Under the pieces are notes generated by a model that did no database searches, had not been told where the DNA came from, and was given only the letters and a program-made list of their open reading frames with translations. From NCBI GenBank assembly GCA_026993785.1, contig JALWRZ010000010.1:337199-401198 (forward strand): DNA of 64,000 nt. The letters run 5' to 3'. Each line of letters begins with the position of its first letter. The stretch's first letter is position 1. This document shows positions 51,004 through 59,590 of this stretch, piece after piece. Source of the DNA: DHVE2 group archaeon (GTDB taxonomy: Archaea; Thermoplasmatota; Thermoplasmata; Thermoplasmatales; Aciduliprofundaceae). Position numbers and translations under genes: made by a program.

Positions 51004-52315
51004 ACTCCCTCACCAATTTTTTACCGTACTCCACGAGTTCTCGGGCCCTTTTCAAATCCTTTGCATCGGAGAATATCCTGATTACATCTTCAGTACCCGA
51101 GGCCCTTATTAGAAGCCAGGCATCCTCGTATAATATCTTTACCCCATCTATGGTTAATATCTCCCTGGCATCTTGAGGTATTCGCTTTTCCATTTTTCTC
51201 GCTATGGCGTCTACCACTTTATTTTTAATATTCCGTGCCACCGGGATTTTCTCTTTAATCTGATAAAAGCGAGGATATCGTTTTACAAGCTCCTGCAATT
51301 CAGCATTCTCTTCCCTCATTATCTGTAGAAGATGAATGATGGATAGTATGGAATCGCCCCATAGAGTATCGGGCGGAAAAAAATACTTGCCTGTTTCTTC
51401 GTACCCAAACTCTGCCCCGCTTCTCAGGATCTGCTCCGCAATCTCCGGCGGGCCAACTCTCGTATAGATTACCCTGAATCCCTTTTTCCTGGCCACTTCC
51501 TCGATGAGAAGCGAGGAATTGATGGGCGTCACTATGGCACTTTTTGCAAATTTTTCTGCGAATATTGCACCTACCACATCCTCCGATATTATCTCGCCTC
51601 CTGCACCAAACACCACGCGATCTGCGTCTACATCGGTTCCCGCAGCAAGGTCAAATTTCTCGGAGAGGCTCCACAATTTTTCCAGGCTCTCTTTCCTTGG
51701 CTCTGAGGGTCTATCGGGAATCTTTTTTCGCTCGCAGTTTATGCAGTATACTTCCACGCCCAGATTTTCTAGAATTCTATCGATGATTCCTGCACCTGCA
51801 CCGTTGGCAGGGTCAATTAATACCCTGTAACCTTCAATTCCCCTGGCTTTTTTCTCTATAAATCTCATATAGTTTTCCAAGGCATCCTCCCATCGGGTAT
51901 CTTTTATGGTATCCCAGCTCGACATAGCGTAATTTTCTTCTTCCACTATTCTCTCGATTTCCCGGGATTTGTCCCAGTAAAGATCCCGTCCTAAAGAATC
52001 CACCGGAATCAGTCCAATTATATGAGGTGGCGTATGGGAGCCTGTTACAAGTATGCCTCCATCGCAATTATCAGCAACGAATCGAGAAAAGAGGGGAAGA
52101 GGAGTTATGCCAAGGGATATTACTTGATTTCCCGTGGCCTGCAACCCTGCGATAACAGCTTTCTCCAACATTTCCGCACCGTATCTGGTGTCTCTTGCCA
52201 CGGCAAAGGTGCCCCTATTCAACGTACCATAGGCCATGGCAACCTTCAACGCCAATTGAGGAGTTATATCCATGTTAGTTATGCCTCTTATTCCAGCAGT
52301 TCCAAAGAGCTTCAT
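50972..52315 (-). CDS. phosphohexomutase (phosphoglucosamine/phosphomannomutase family)
   Basis: 447 residues. Catalytic phosphoserine loop GILVTGSHTPP, metal loop GTDVDADRVVF (DxDxDR), sugar loop near GYEETGKYFF and phosphate loop LLIRASGTEDVIRIF. Family members convert glucosamine, mannose or glucose 6- and 1-phosphates for UDP/GDP-sugars used in glycans. The TGSHTPP and DVDADR variants do not decide between GlmM and ManB. Its ATG overlaps the HU gene stop (ATGA). Confidence 0.9.
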   Translation of the reverse strand: MKLFGTAGIRGITNMDITPQLALKVAMAYGTLNRGTFAVARDTRYGAEMLEKAVIAGLQATGNQVISLGITPLPLFSRFVADNCDGGILVTGSHTPPHIIGLIPVDSLGRDLYWDKSREIERIVEEENYAMSSWDTIKDTRWEDALENYMRFIEKKARGIEGYRVLIDPANGAGAGIIDRILENLGVEVYCINCERKKIPDRPSEPRKESLEKLWSLSEKFDLAAGTDVDADRVVFGAGGEIISEDVVGAIFAEKFAKSAIVTPINSSLLIEEVARKKGFRVIYTRVGPPEIAEQILRSGAEFGYEETGKYFFPPDTLWGDSILSIIHLLQIMREENAELQELVKRYPRFYQIKEKIPVARNIKNKVVDAIARKMEKRIPQDAREILTIDGVKILYEDAWLLIRASGTEDVIRIFSDAKDLKRARELVEYGKKLVREFISSSSPRQG

Positions 52316-52596
52316 AGCTCATCCCTTAGACGGACTTTAAGCTTGGAACTCGGATGAAATATGAATTTTTTGCGGGAGGGGATATGCACGATTTTTCTTG
52401 TTTTGATATCCCTAAATCTGCGCGGCCTTTGGGTCTTGGCCATAAATGTTCCGAAACCGGCTATAGTAACCATATTTCCCGCTCTAACCTCCTTAACTAT
52501 CTCCTCGAGGAAGGCTTTAATTATCCTTTTAACCTCATGGGGGGATTCCAGATGTTTTCGCGCAATCTCATCACTGAGAAAATCCAGCCCCACCAT
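52312..52596 (-). CDS. HU-family DNA-binding protein (HTa-like)
   Basis: 94 residues from ATG 52596 (MVGLDFLSDEIARKHL), preceded by GGTGA; the track frame to 52692 is too long for the family. The HU core VTIAGFGTFMAKTQRPRRFRDIKTRKIVHIPSRKKFIFHPSSKLKVRL is clear. At the arm tip the usual RNP-TGE is RDIKTRK, so the intercalating Pro is gone. Thermoplasmata carry HU-like HTa as chromatin protein in place of histones, a known transfer from bacteria. It is in an operon with the mutase. Confidence 0.88.
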   Translation of the reverse strand: MVGLDFLSDEIARKHLESPHEVKRIIKAFLEEIVKEVRAGNMVTIAGFGTFMAKTQRPRRFRDIKTRKIVHIPSRKKFIFHPSSKLKVRLRDEL

Positions 52597-52734
52597 TTTT
52601 GTCACCGCATGACATAGTAAGTCACGGAATAAAAATTTTTTCCCGAAATTGAGGGTATATACTCTTAAAACTCTACGCAAAAATGGTAGCAAAGGTGGGC
52701 AAATAATAAATACTATATCTCATTTGTGTAATTA

Positions 52735-53058
52735 ATGAGAGGATACGGTAGAAGAGGGAGAAGACGAGGACCTCGATGGATATCCTATATACCCCCGGTT
52801 ACAAGCTACGCACCTCGAGGCATACCATATGTGAGAACAGTGATACTCTTTTACTCAGAACTGGAGGCCATGAGGCTCGTGGATGTGGAAGGTCTTACCC
52901 AGGAGGAGGCCGCAGCGAGGATGGGGGTATCCCGTAAAACCCTGTGGAACGAGCTGAAGAGTGGAAGAAGAAAGGTTGTGGAAGCAATCCTAAACGGATG
53001 GAACATAGAGATTAGAGGTCGAGAGAATTACTTCTACCGGGAGGAAGCAAATGAGTGA
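52735..53058 (+). CDS. DUF134 family HTH protein
   Basis: 107 residues, predicted DNA-binding. An Arg/Gly-rich start (MRGYGRRGRRRGPRWI) is followed by the conserved VILFYSELEAMRLVDVEGLTQEEAAARMGVSRKTLWNELKSGRRKVVEAILNG, the sigma-70 region 4-like helix-turn-helix of the DUF134/UPF0251 family (COG1342). Its end overlaps the DtxR gene by eight bases. Family function is unproven; neighbourhood suggests metal-linked regulation. Confidence 0.9.
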   Translation: MRGYGRRGRRRGPRWISYIPPVTSYAPRGIPYVRTVILFYSELEAMRLVDVEGLTQEEAAARMGVSRKTLWNELKSGRRKVVEAILNGWNIEIRGRENYFYREEANE

Positions 53059-53503
53059 GAAGGAGGAGGATTACCTTAAGGCCATATACAAGATAGTGGA
53101 GCAAAGAGGATTCGCAAGGAGCATCGAGATAGCCGAGATGCTGGATGTGAAGCCCGCCAGTGTCACAGATATGCTCAAGAAACTCCAGGGCAAGGGCTTT
53201 GTGATATACGAAAAATACAGGGGCATAATCCTCACCCCAAGAGGCAGGGAAATCGCCAAGAAGCTTTATGAAAGAGAGAGAATAATAGAGGAATTTTTCC
53301 AAATTTTTGGCCTCAAGGGAGAAAATGCGGGTATATTGGCGAATAAGGTTGAGCATTACATAGACGATGAATCCTTTTCAAGGATAAAGAAGTTCGTGGA
53401 TTTTGTACGTAGCTTCAAAAGCAATCCCAAATGGCTTGAGCACTTCAACGAATTCATCAAAACAGGCAAGCTTCCAGAATGTGAAAGAATAAAGAAAGAT
53501 TGA
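53051..53503 (+). CDS. DtxR/MntR-family metal-dependent repressor
   Basis: 150 residues. N-terminal winged helix (EEDYLKAIYKIVEQRGFARSIEIAEMLDVKPASVTDMLKKLQGKGFVIYEKYRGIILTPRGREIAKKL) is diagnostic, followed by the metal-binding dimerisation region (ERIIEEFFQIFG...ANKVEHYIDDESFSRI) with Glu/His ligands. No SH3 domain, so MntR-like in build. It would repress iron or manganese uptake genes when metal is high. Preceded by GGGAGGAAGC. Co-transcribed with DUF134. Confidence 0.93.
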   Translation: MSEKEEDYLKAIYKIVEQRGFARSIEIAEMLDVKPASVTDMLKKLQGKGFVIYEKYRGIILTPRGREIAKKLYERERIIEEFFQIFGLKGENAGILANKVEHYIDDESFSRIKKFVDFVRSFKSNPKWLEHFNEFIKTGKLPECERIKKD

Positions 53504-53563
53504 ATCGATATCTTTCCTTGCTTTCCTGGTAAAAATTTTTATAAGCAGTTCCAATAATCTTCT

Positions 53564-54796
53564 ATGATTCAGAGACTCCGCGGATTTCGGGACATGTATC
53601 CTGAGTACATGCGTGCCCGCAGAATAGTATTCAACAAAATATGCGATGTTGCCCGGAGCTTCGGATTCCATGAAATAGATGCGCCAAGCTTGGAACTTCT
53701 CGATCTATTTCGTGTGAAAAGCGGCGAGGAGATAGTAAAGCAAACCTTCAGTTTTGTGGATAAAGGTGGGAGAGAAGTCACGCTAATCCCTGAGCTCACT
53801 CCTACCGTATCAAGGATGATCGCCGCCAGGAAGGACTTGGTGAAGCCAGTAAAATGGTTCTCCTTTCCCAAAATGTGGAGATACGAAGAGCCTCAAAGCG
53901 GGAGATTGCGGGAGTTTTATCAGTTTAATGCAGATATATTCGGAATAAGTAACATATACGCGGATGCAGAGATAATAGCCCTTGCTATGGAAATCCTGGA
54001 TACTCTAGGGCTACAGGACAAATATGTGATGAGGGTAAGTGATAGAGTTCTAATGGAAGAGCTGCTAAGAAAGCTCCGCGTGGAAAATATAGAGGGGGCA
54101 TTTAGGATCATAGACAAGAGGGATAAAATTCCGGAGGAGGTGTTCAGGGAGGAGATGCTTAAGTACTTGAGCTCTGAGGCGGTGGAGTATCTTTCCGAGA
54201 TTCTTGAGATGAAGGGAGACATAGATACCGTGCTGGATAAGCTTCCAGAGAGCGAAAGAACCGCGACTCTACTAGAGCTCAAGGATCTGCTAAGTGAATA
54301 CGGGAAGAGTGTGATGCTTGACCTCTCTATAGTTAGAGGTCTTGCCTATTACACGGGAATAGTCTTCGAGGCGCATGATGCCAGGGGTGAGTTTAGGGCC
54401 ATTCTAGGTGGCGGAAGATACGATGGGGTAGTGGAGCTATTTGGAGCGCAGCACACCCCCGCGGTTGGATTTGGCTTAGGTGATGTGGTTCTTGAGCTGA
54501 TTATGCGTCGGGAGGGTGTATGGCCTGAAGAGAAGATAGATGTTGATTATTTCGTAGCCATTGTTCCGGGATTCAGGAAGGAGGCTATTAAAATAGCCAC
54601 GAAGTTAAGAAGAAAAGGATATCGCGTGGATATAGAGCTGCAGGACCGCTCTTTGAGCAAACAGATGAAATACGCCAACAAGATAAACGCAAAACACGTT
54701 ATAATTATAGGCGAAGAGATAAAGCGGGGAGCTGTGGTTGTTAAAAATATGGGAAGTGGAGAACAAAGAGAGGTAAAGCTGGAGGAAATTCTTTAA
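53564..54796 (+). CDS. hisS: histidyl-tRNA synthetase
   Basis: Charges tRNA-His. 410 residues, class II. MIQRLRGFRDMYPEYMRARR is the canonical start, motif 2 is SFPKMWRYEEPQSGRLREFYQFNADIFG, His-binding motifs are RGLAYYTGIVFEAHD and GGGRYDGVVELFG, motif 3 is AVGFGLGDVVLEL. The anticodon domain (~residues 320-410) ends the protein. A TTTTTATAAG box ~25 bases before the ATG drives it. Confidence 0.96.
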   Translation: MIQRLRGFRDMYPEYMRARRIVFNKICDVARSFGFHEIDAPSLELLDLFRVKSGEEIVKQTFSFVDKGGREVTLIPELTPTVSRMIAARKDLVKPVKWFSFPKMWRYEEPQSGRLREFYQFNADIFGISNIYADAEIIALAMEILDTLGLQDKYVMRVSDRVLMEELLRKLRVENIEGAFRIIDKRDKIPEEVFREEMLKYLSSEAVEYLSEILEMKGDIDTVLDKLPESERTATLLELKDLLSEYGKSVMLDLSIVRGLAYYTGIVFEAHDARGEFRAILGGGRYDGVVELFGAQHTPAVGFGLGDVVLELIMRREGVWPEEKIDVDYFVAIVPGFRKEAIKIATKLRRKGYRVDIELQDRSLSKQMKYANKINAKHVIIIGEEIKRGAVVVKNMGSGEQREVKLEEIL

Positions 54797-54800
54797 AGGC

Positions 54801-55754
54801 TCATACAACCCTATTGAGTGGTTCTTCACCCTTGAGAACTCGGAGCACATCGCTGCATACCATCTCTGCCATCTTTCTACGGGTTCTCTCCGTTGCGCTG
54901 CCTATATGTGGAGTTAGTACCACATTGGGAAGTTGCAGCAACTCTTCCCTGATATTTGGCTCGTTTTCGAACACATCCAGTCCCACGGAGAAGACTTTGC
55001 CCTTTTTGATCGCCTTTATTAAGGCTTCTTCATCTATAACCTCGCCCCGGGAAGTGTTAACTATAACAACGCCATCTTTCATCATCTCAAACTCTCTCTC
55101 TCCAAGAAGATGATAGGTGTGTTGGGTTAGAGGCACATGCAGTGTTATTATATCCGATTCCTGGAGAAGCTCCTCCAGAGTCACGAATTTCGCATCCACT
55201 TCCCTTTCAAATTCTTCCTTTCTTTCCCTGTCATAGTAGAGGATACGCATGTTAAAGCCCCTGGCCCTTCTCCCAACAGCCTGTCCAATTCTACCGGCAC
55301 CTATGATGCCAATGGTAGCACCCCATACATCCTTACCGAGGAGAAGAAGCGGAGCCCAGCCCTTAAACTCTCCACGACGCACAAGTTTATCGCCTTCCAC
55401 AATTCTTCGCGATACTGCAAGAATAAGCGCAAAGGCCAGATCTGCAGTTGCATCTGTTAATACCCCAGGTGTGTTGACAACCACTATACCTTTCTTTCTT
55501 GCATATTCCACATCGATGTTGTTGTAGCCCACAGCATAATTGCCTATAACCTTGAGATTAGGTGCAGCATCCATCACCTCTCTGTCAATTTTATCTGTGA
55601 GCAGAGAGATCAGGGCATCGGCATCCTTCACGCCGTTTATTATCTCCTCTTTTGTGGGAATTCTTTCCTCCGGAAAAATGGTGACCTCGAGCCCTTCCCT
55701 CTCAAGAATCCTTATCCCATCCTCCGGAATCCGCCTGGTTATGAACACCTTCAT
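54801..55754 (-). CDS. D-isomer 2-hydroxyacid dehydrogenase (glyoxylate reductase type)
   Basis: 317 residues from ATG 55754 (MKVFITRRIPEDGIRIL). NAD(P)-binding GIIGAGRIGQAVGRRARGFNMRILYYDRER near residue 155; catalytic Arg in VNTSRGEVIDEEAL, Glu in VFENEPNI and His in TPHIGSATERTR. Sequence style fits archaeal glyoxylate/hydroxypyruvate reductases; phosphoglycerate dehydrogenase is less likely without an ACT domain. The ABM-fold gene ends 42 bases before it. Confidence 0.9.
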   Translation of the reverse strand: MKVFITRRIPEDGIRILEREGLEVTIFPEERIPTKEEIINGVKDADALISLLTDKIDREVMDAAPNLKVIGNYAVGYNNIDVEYARKKGIVVVNTPGVLTDATADLAFALILAVSRRIVEGDKLVRRGEFKGWAPLLLLGKDVWGATIGIIGAGRIGQAVGRRARGFNMRILYYDRERKEEFEREVDAKFVTLEELLQESDIITLHVPLTQHTYHLLGEREFEMMKDGVVIVNTSRGEVIDEEALIKAIKKGKVFSVGLDVFENEPNIREELLQLPNVVLTPHIGSATERTRRKMAEMVCSDVLRVLKGEEPLNRVV

Positions 55755-55796
55755 GCGTGGTGAATCTCCATGCTCTATTTTTATTTTCTCCCCCAT

Positions 55797-56108
55797 CTAT
55801 TGAGATTCGTAGAACACCCTATAATGCTGCACATATTTCTCCTTCTCCAGAAGAAAATCATCATCCTCGGGATAATATTTAGCAAGCTCTGGATTATCCC
55901 CTGCAAAGCTCTTAACGGCATCCATGGATTCCCATAGAGTCACCAGGAGAAAATGGGCCATTTTATCCTCATCTCTTCTTGTGAAGTATATTTTTAGGAG
56001 CCCTCTGGCTGAGCTATAATCAGGTACTGCCCTCTCTATTAAGAATTTCTCATATTCATCTGCCTTCTCCACAGGCACTCTTCCATGCCACAACCTCATA
56101 ACCACCAT
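55797..56108 (-). CDS. antibiotic biosynthesis monooxygenase (ABM)-fold protein
   Basis: 103 residues from ATG 56108, preceded by GAAGGTG; the track's extension to 56243 is not credible. MVVMRLWHGRVPVEKADEYEKFLIERAVPDYSSARGLLKIYFTRRDEDKMAHFLLVTLWESMDAVKSFAG is a dimeric alpha-beta barrel of the ABM group, often a small monooxygenase or a stress protein with no assigned substrate. It precedes the hydroxyacid dehydrogenase in the same direction and may share its transcript. Confidence 0.78.
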   Translation of the reverse strand: MVVMRLWHGRVPVEKADEYEKFLIERAVPDYSSARGLLKIYFTRRDEDKMAHFLLVTLWESMDAVKSFAGDNPELAKYYPEDDDFLLEKEKYVQHYRVFYESQ

Positions 56109-56209
56109 GTTTTCACCTTCTGAAGATAATTCACTTTTCCGTATAAATAAATTTGCGCTTAAAGTAAATTTTAGAAAAATTAAAAAATCTGAAAAACATT
56201 GGGTGTGTG

Positions 56210-57103
56210 ATGGAGCGAAAAATAGCCCCGGGGATAATATCATTGATAATCCTATTGCTTCTTTTGGGAGTCTATCTATTTTATTCTCTCCCTTCCCACG
56301 CCCCCCATGAAAGCTCGGGGAATTATGCCACGCTAATCATTTCCCGGGATTTTGGCACCGATATCTTGGGGGTATGGAATGTAACCCCGGGCATTTCTGT
56401 GATGGACGCGCTGCTCTCTGTGGCCAATGTATCTACAGCCTACGGGGGCAAGTTTGTGGTGGCCATAAACAATATATCCTCTGATCCAAGAAATCAGGTG
56501 GACTGGTTTTACTATGTCAACGGCATTCTGGCCAATGTTGGAGCATGCGATTACGTTATAAGACCCGGAGACACCATTCGATGGGATTATCATGCCTGGA
56601 AGAAACTAATGGTGAATGCCGAGGTAGAAGATTTTCCCAATATGTTTCTCCAGGGCTACCAAAATAAGAGCTACCCCGTGGTTATCGCATACGAAGAAAA
56701 ATTCCAGGATGATGCAAATCTCCTCGGGAAATTTTTGGAGGAAAGTGTAACGAAGATGAACATCATACCTCTGGAAAATTTGAGCAAAGAGATGCTCAAG
56801 AAGGACAACGTGATTATCTTGGGCAATTCCAGCACGCTTGTAAAGGATATCAACGAGAAATATATGCAGCTTGGATGGAAATATCATATGGAAAGGGGAT
56901 GCATGCTAGATGATGAAGGAAGGAAATACAGAGGTGCCTTTGCAGAGATAACTCAATCTCCCTACAATCCTAAGGGTATAGGTGCATGCGAGAACCTGCT
57001 TCTCCTCATATCCGGCGAGGAGCCCTATGTTCATGAGGTGGTGATTAAGCTCATAAATGGAGAGATTAGCAGTTTCTGGCTTATGGTGGGTGATCCCCTA
57101 TGA
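56210..57103 (+). CDS. membrane-anchored DUF4430 (transcobalamin-like) extracellular protein
   Basis: 297 residues; ATG 56210 chosen, GTG 56207 equally close. A membrane helix (residues ~8-28, GIISLIILLLLLGVYLFYSL) anchors an outside domain. Residues ~40-130 match the DUF4430 fold: VTPGISVMDALLSVANVSTAYGGKFVVAINNISS, then DWFYYVNGILANVGACDYVIRPGDTIRWDYH, the block also found in the cobalamin-gripping domain of transcobalamin/intrinsic factor. Residues 135-297 are an alpha/beta region I do not recognise. It leads the ECF operon and overlaps its T gene by four bases, so it likely presents cobalamin or a similar ligand. Confidence 0.75.
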   Translation: MERKIAPGIISLIILLLLLGVYLFYSLPSHAPHESSGNYATLIISRDFGTDILGVWNVTPGISVMDALLSVANVSTAYGGKFVVAINNISSDPRNQVDWFYYVNGILANVGACDYVIRPGDTIRWDYHAWKKLMVNAEVEDFPNMFLQGYQNKSYPVVIAYEEKFQDDANLLGKFLEESVTKMNIIPLENLSKEMLKKDNVIILGNSSTLVKDINEKYMQLGWKYHMERGCMLDDEGRKYRGAFAEITQSPYNPKGIGACENLLLLISGEEPYVHEVVIKLINGEISSFWLMVGDPL

Positions 57104-57996
57104 TTATCCTCCTCATCTTTCTTATAGCTACCATACTCATTCTCTTGGTCGGCGGTGGGATCCAGATAGGAAAGAGAAGCATAAATCCTCCCCTACTTTT
57201 CATCTGGCTTATCGTGGTGATATATTTAACTCTCCTTTTCTCATCTCCATATTTTCTATTTCTCCTCTTCCTTTCCCTATTCATCGAAAAGCTTTTTCTC
57301 GAATCCTATCTATGGAAGAGATTTATGGGTTATTCTCTCTATCTCCTCCTCTTTATGGTTCTTTTTAATCTCCTACTTGTTCAGAAGGGGGAGCATGTGA
57401 TCCTCCAGCTTCCTCTTATTACCATCACCTGGGAATCTCTCAGCTTTGCCTATTCCATGGGACTGAGAATCATAATTATGATGGGTGCCTTTGCAATTTT
57501 CAATAGCAATGTAAGTATGGACGAGCTCATAGAAATCTTAGAGAAATTCAAGTTTCCCCAGAGCAGTCTCATCACCCTCGCCCTATCCCTAAGATTCTTT
57601 AACATAATTGCACAGGAGGCCTCCGATAGCCTGCAGGTTTTGAGTCTCCGCGGCTTCAATGTATCTTCGGGAAAACTAAGGGATAGGGTCAAATCAAGAT
57701 ATCCTGCCATGGTTGCACTTCTCAACAATTCCCTAGAGCGGGGAATTCAGGTGGCTGAGGCCCTGGAGATAAAAGGCTTTCCCTCCAAGACCAGAAATCC
57801 ATGGAAAAGACTGCGCTTATCTGCCAAGGATGTAAGCATAGCCATACTTCTTTTATTCGATGCCATTATTGCAACCGTCCTTCTATTCTACGGTAAGGGA
57901 AACGAACTGCTAAGTCCGGATAATATTCTATGGTATATACCCCTCTCTTTCCTAACCCTGACGATACTTACTTCCAGGAGGGAGAACAATGATTGA
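57100..57996 (+). CDS. ECF transporter transmembrane T component
   Basis: 298-residue EcfT/CbiQ-family membrane protein, with about six hydrophobic helices. The long coupling helices near residues 150-235 hold the ATPase-contact motifs, here SLQVLSLRGFNV and QVAEALEIKGFPS in place of the usual Ala-Arg-Gly pairs. LITLALSLRFFNIIAQEASDSL precedes them. It transmits ATP hydrolysis to the S component. Start overlaps the DUF4430 stop (ATGA) and the end overlaps the ATPase gene by eight bases. Confidence 0.87.
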   Translation: MIILLIFLIATILILLVGGGIQIGKRSINPPLLFIWLIVVIYLTLLFSSPYFLFLLFLSLFIEKLFLESYLWKRFMGYSLYLLLFMVLFNLLLVQKGEHVILQLPLITITWESLSFAYSMGLRIIIMMGAFAIFNSNVSMDELIEILEKFKFPQSSLITLALSLRFFNIIAQEASDSLQVLSLRGFNVSSGKLRDRVKSRYPAMVALLNNSLERGIQVAEALEIKGFPSKTRNPWKRLRLSAKDVSIAILLLFDAIIATVLLFYGKGNELLSPDNILWYIPLSFLTLTILTSRRENND

Positions 57997-59590
57997 GCTG
58001 CAGGGATTCTCCTTCAGATACTCACCCTCACATTTCTTTGCTCTCAAAGATATAAGTATTCGAATACTCCCCGGTGAATTCGTTCTTATCGTCGGAGATT
58101 CTGGAAGCGGAAAGACAACTCTGCTGCGAGCTATCAACGGACTCGTTCCCCATTTCTACGGTGGAGAATACAGGGGCAAGGTGATAGTTGAGGGTAAGGA
58201 AGTGAGTGAAACTTCGCCCCGAAAATTGGCGGCGATAGTGGGCTCTGTGTTTCAGGATCCTGAGAACCAGATTCTTATGAGCACGGTAGAGCGGGAAATA
58301 TCCTTTCCTCTGGAAAATCGGGGGATGAAGGAGGCGGAGATAGAAAAAAGGGTAGAAGAGGCCCTGGAACTCCTGGGGATATATCATTTAAGGGAGCGAA
58401 AAATAGAGAGCCTCTCAGGTGGAGAGAAGCAAAAGGTTGCTATTGCTGCCGCCATGGCCTCATATCCACGCTATCTCCTTCTCGATGAACCCACCAGCCA
58501 GATAGATCCCAACAGCGCAGAGGAGTTACTGGCGCTTCTTGAGAGACTCAACGACGATCTCGGAATTGGAATAGTGCTGGTGGAGCATCGAATGGAGAGA
58601 ACCATGCATCGTGCAGATCGCCTGATTGTTATGAACGCAGGAAAGATAATATGCGATGGAGAGCCCAGAATGGTGGCTTCGAAAATTGATTTGGATGCGC
58701 TGGGGATAGGATATCCCCAGATTACGAGAGTAGCGCGTAAAATGGAATTAAAGTACCTTCCACTAACGGTGAAGGAAGGAAGAAAAGCACTTAGCCACTT
58801 ATTTGGGAAAGTGAAGATAACCCAGGAGAAATATGAGAAAGAGAAGGTAGGTGAAGCAATGTCCCTCTCCTTCTCCTACGATGGGAAGAGAGTTATAAGA
58901 GATCTCACACTTGAGCTATTCAGGGGCGAGGTTCTGGGACTTATGGGAAGAAACGGGGCTGGAAAAACCACACTGGCAAAGCTTCTCAGTGGATTGCTAA
59001 AACCTCAGAGAGGAAAGATAAGAATTATGGGCAAAGATATAGCCGCTATAAACGAGAGGGAGAGAAGCAAACTCGTATCCATGGTTTTTCAGAATCCCAA
59101 CGTTCATCTATTTCAGGATACCATTTACGATGATATTGCCCTATCCTCTGAGGATAATGAAAAGGTGAAAAGCATTATGAAAAAGCTGGGAATATGGAAG
59201 CTCAAAGACAGGAGCGGTAAAGAGCTCTCTGGAGGGGAGAGGATGCTAGCTGCCATAGCGAGCATAGCAGTGAAGGAGCCTGAGCTTCTAATCCTTGATG
59301 AGCCTACCAGGGGGCTATCTTACAGATTTAAAAGAGTTCTCTCTTCGTATCTGAGAGATTATGCCTCCCGACATTCTGTAATCTTGATAAGTCACGATGT
59401 GGAGATGATTGCCAGAACAGTCCAAAGAGTGGCCATACTTTCCAGGGGCAAAATAATCGTGGAGGGAAACAAGAGGGATATTCTCTCTTCCTCACTTATT
59501 TACTCCACGCAGCTCAACAAAGTGGCGCAGGGTATTCCAGATGCGGATAAAAGAGTGCTCATAGAAGAGGATCTGGAGGGAGTGATTTGA
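57989..59590 (+). CDS. ECF transporter duplicated ATPase (A1-A2 fusion)
   Basis: 533 residues with two complete ABC ATPases in one chain, so it does the job of EcfA1 and EcfA2. Half 1: Walker A GDSGSGKTT (~37), signature ESLSGGEKQ, Walker B LLLDEPTSQIDP. Half 2: GRNGAGKTT (~322), KELSGGERML, LLILDEPTRGLS. Both Q loops (FQDPENQ, FQNPNVH) are intact. It powers uptake with the T and S proteins on either side. ATG at 57989 follows GGGAGG. Confidence 0.95.
   Translation: MIELQGFSFRYSPSHFFALKDISIRILPGEFVLIVGDSGSGKTTLLRAINGLVPHFYGGEYRGKVIVEGKEVSETSPRKLAAIVGSVFQDPENQILMSTVEREISFPLENRGMKEAEIEKRVEEALELLGIYHLRERKIESLSGGEKQKVAIAAAMASYPRYLLLDEPTSQIDPNSAEELLALLERLNDDLGIGIVLVEHRMERTMHRADRLIVMNAGKIICDGEPRMVASKIDLDALGIGYPQITRVARKMELKYLPLTVKEGRKALSHLFGKVKITQEKYEKEKVGEAMSLSFSYDGKRVIRDLTLELFRGEVLGLMGRNGAGKTTLAKLLSGLLKPQRGKIRIMGKDIAAINERERSKLVSMVFQNPNVHLFQDTIYDDIALSSEDNEKVKSIMKKLGIWKLKDRSGKELSGGERMLAAIASIAVKEPELLILDEPTRGLSYRFKRVLSSYLRDYASRHSVILISHDVEMIARTVQRVAILSRGKIIVEGNKRDILSSSLIYSTQLNKVAQGIPDADKRVLIEEDLEGVI

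Noticed and set aside
56109-56209. cobalamin riboswitch before the ECF operon
   Set aside because: The gap is AT-rich with a TATA-like box and lacks any B12-box-like or structured GC segment.
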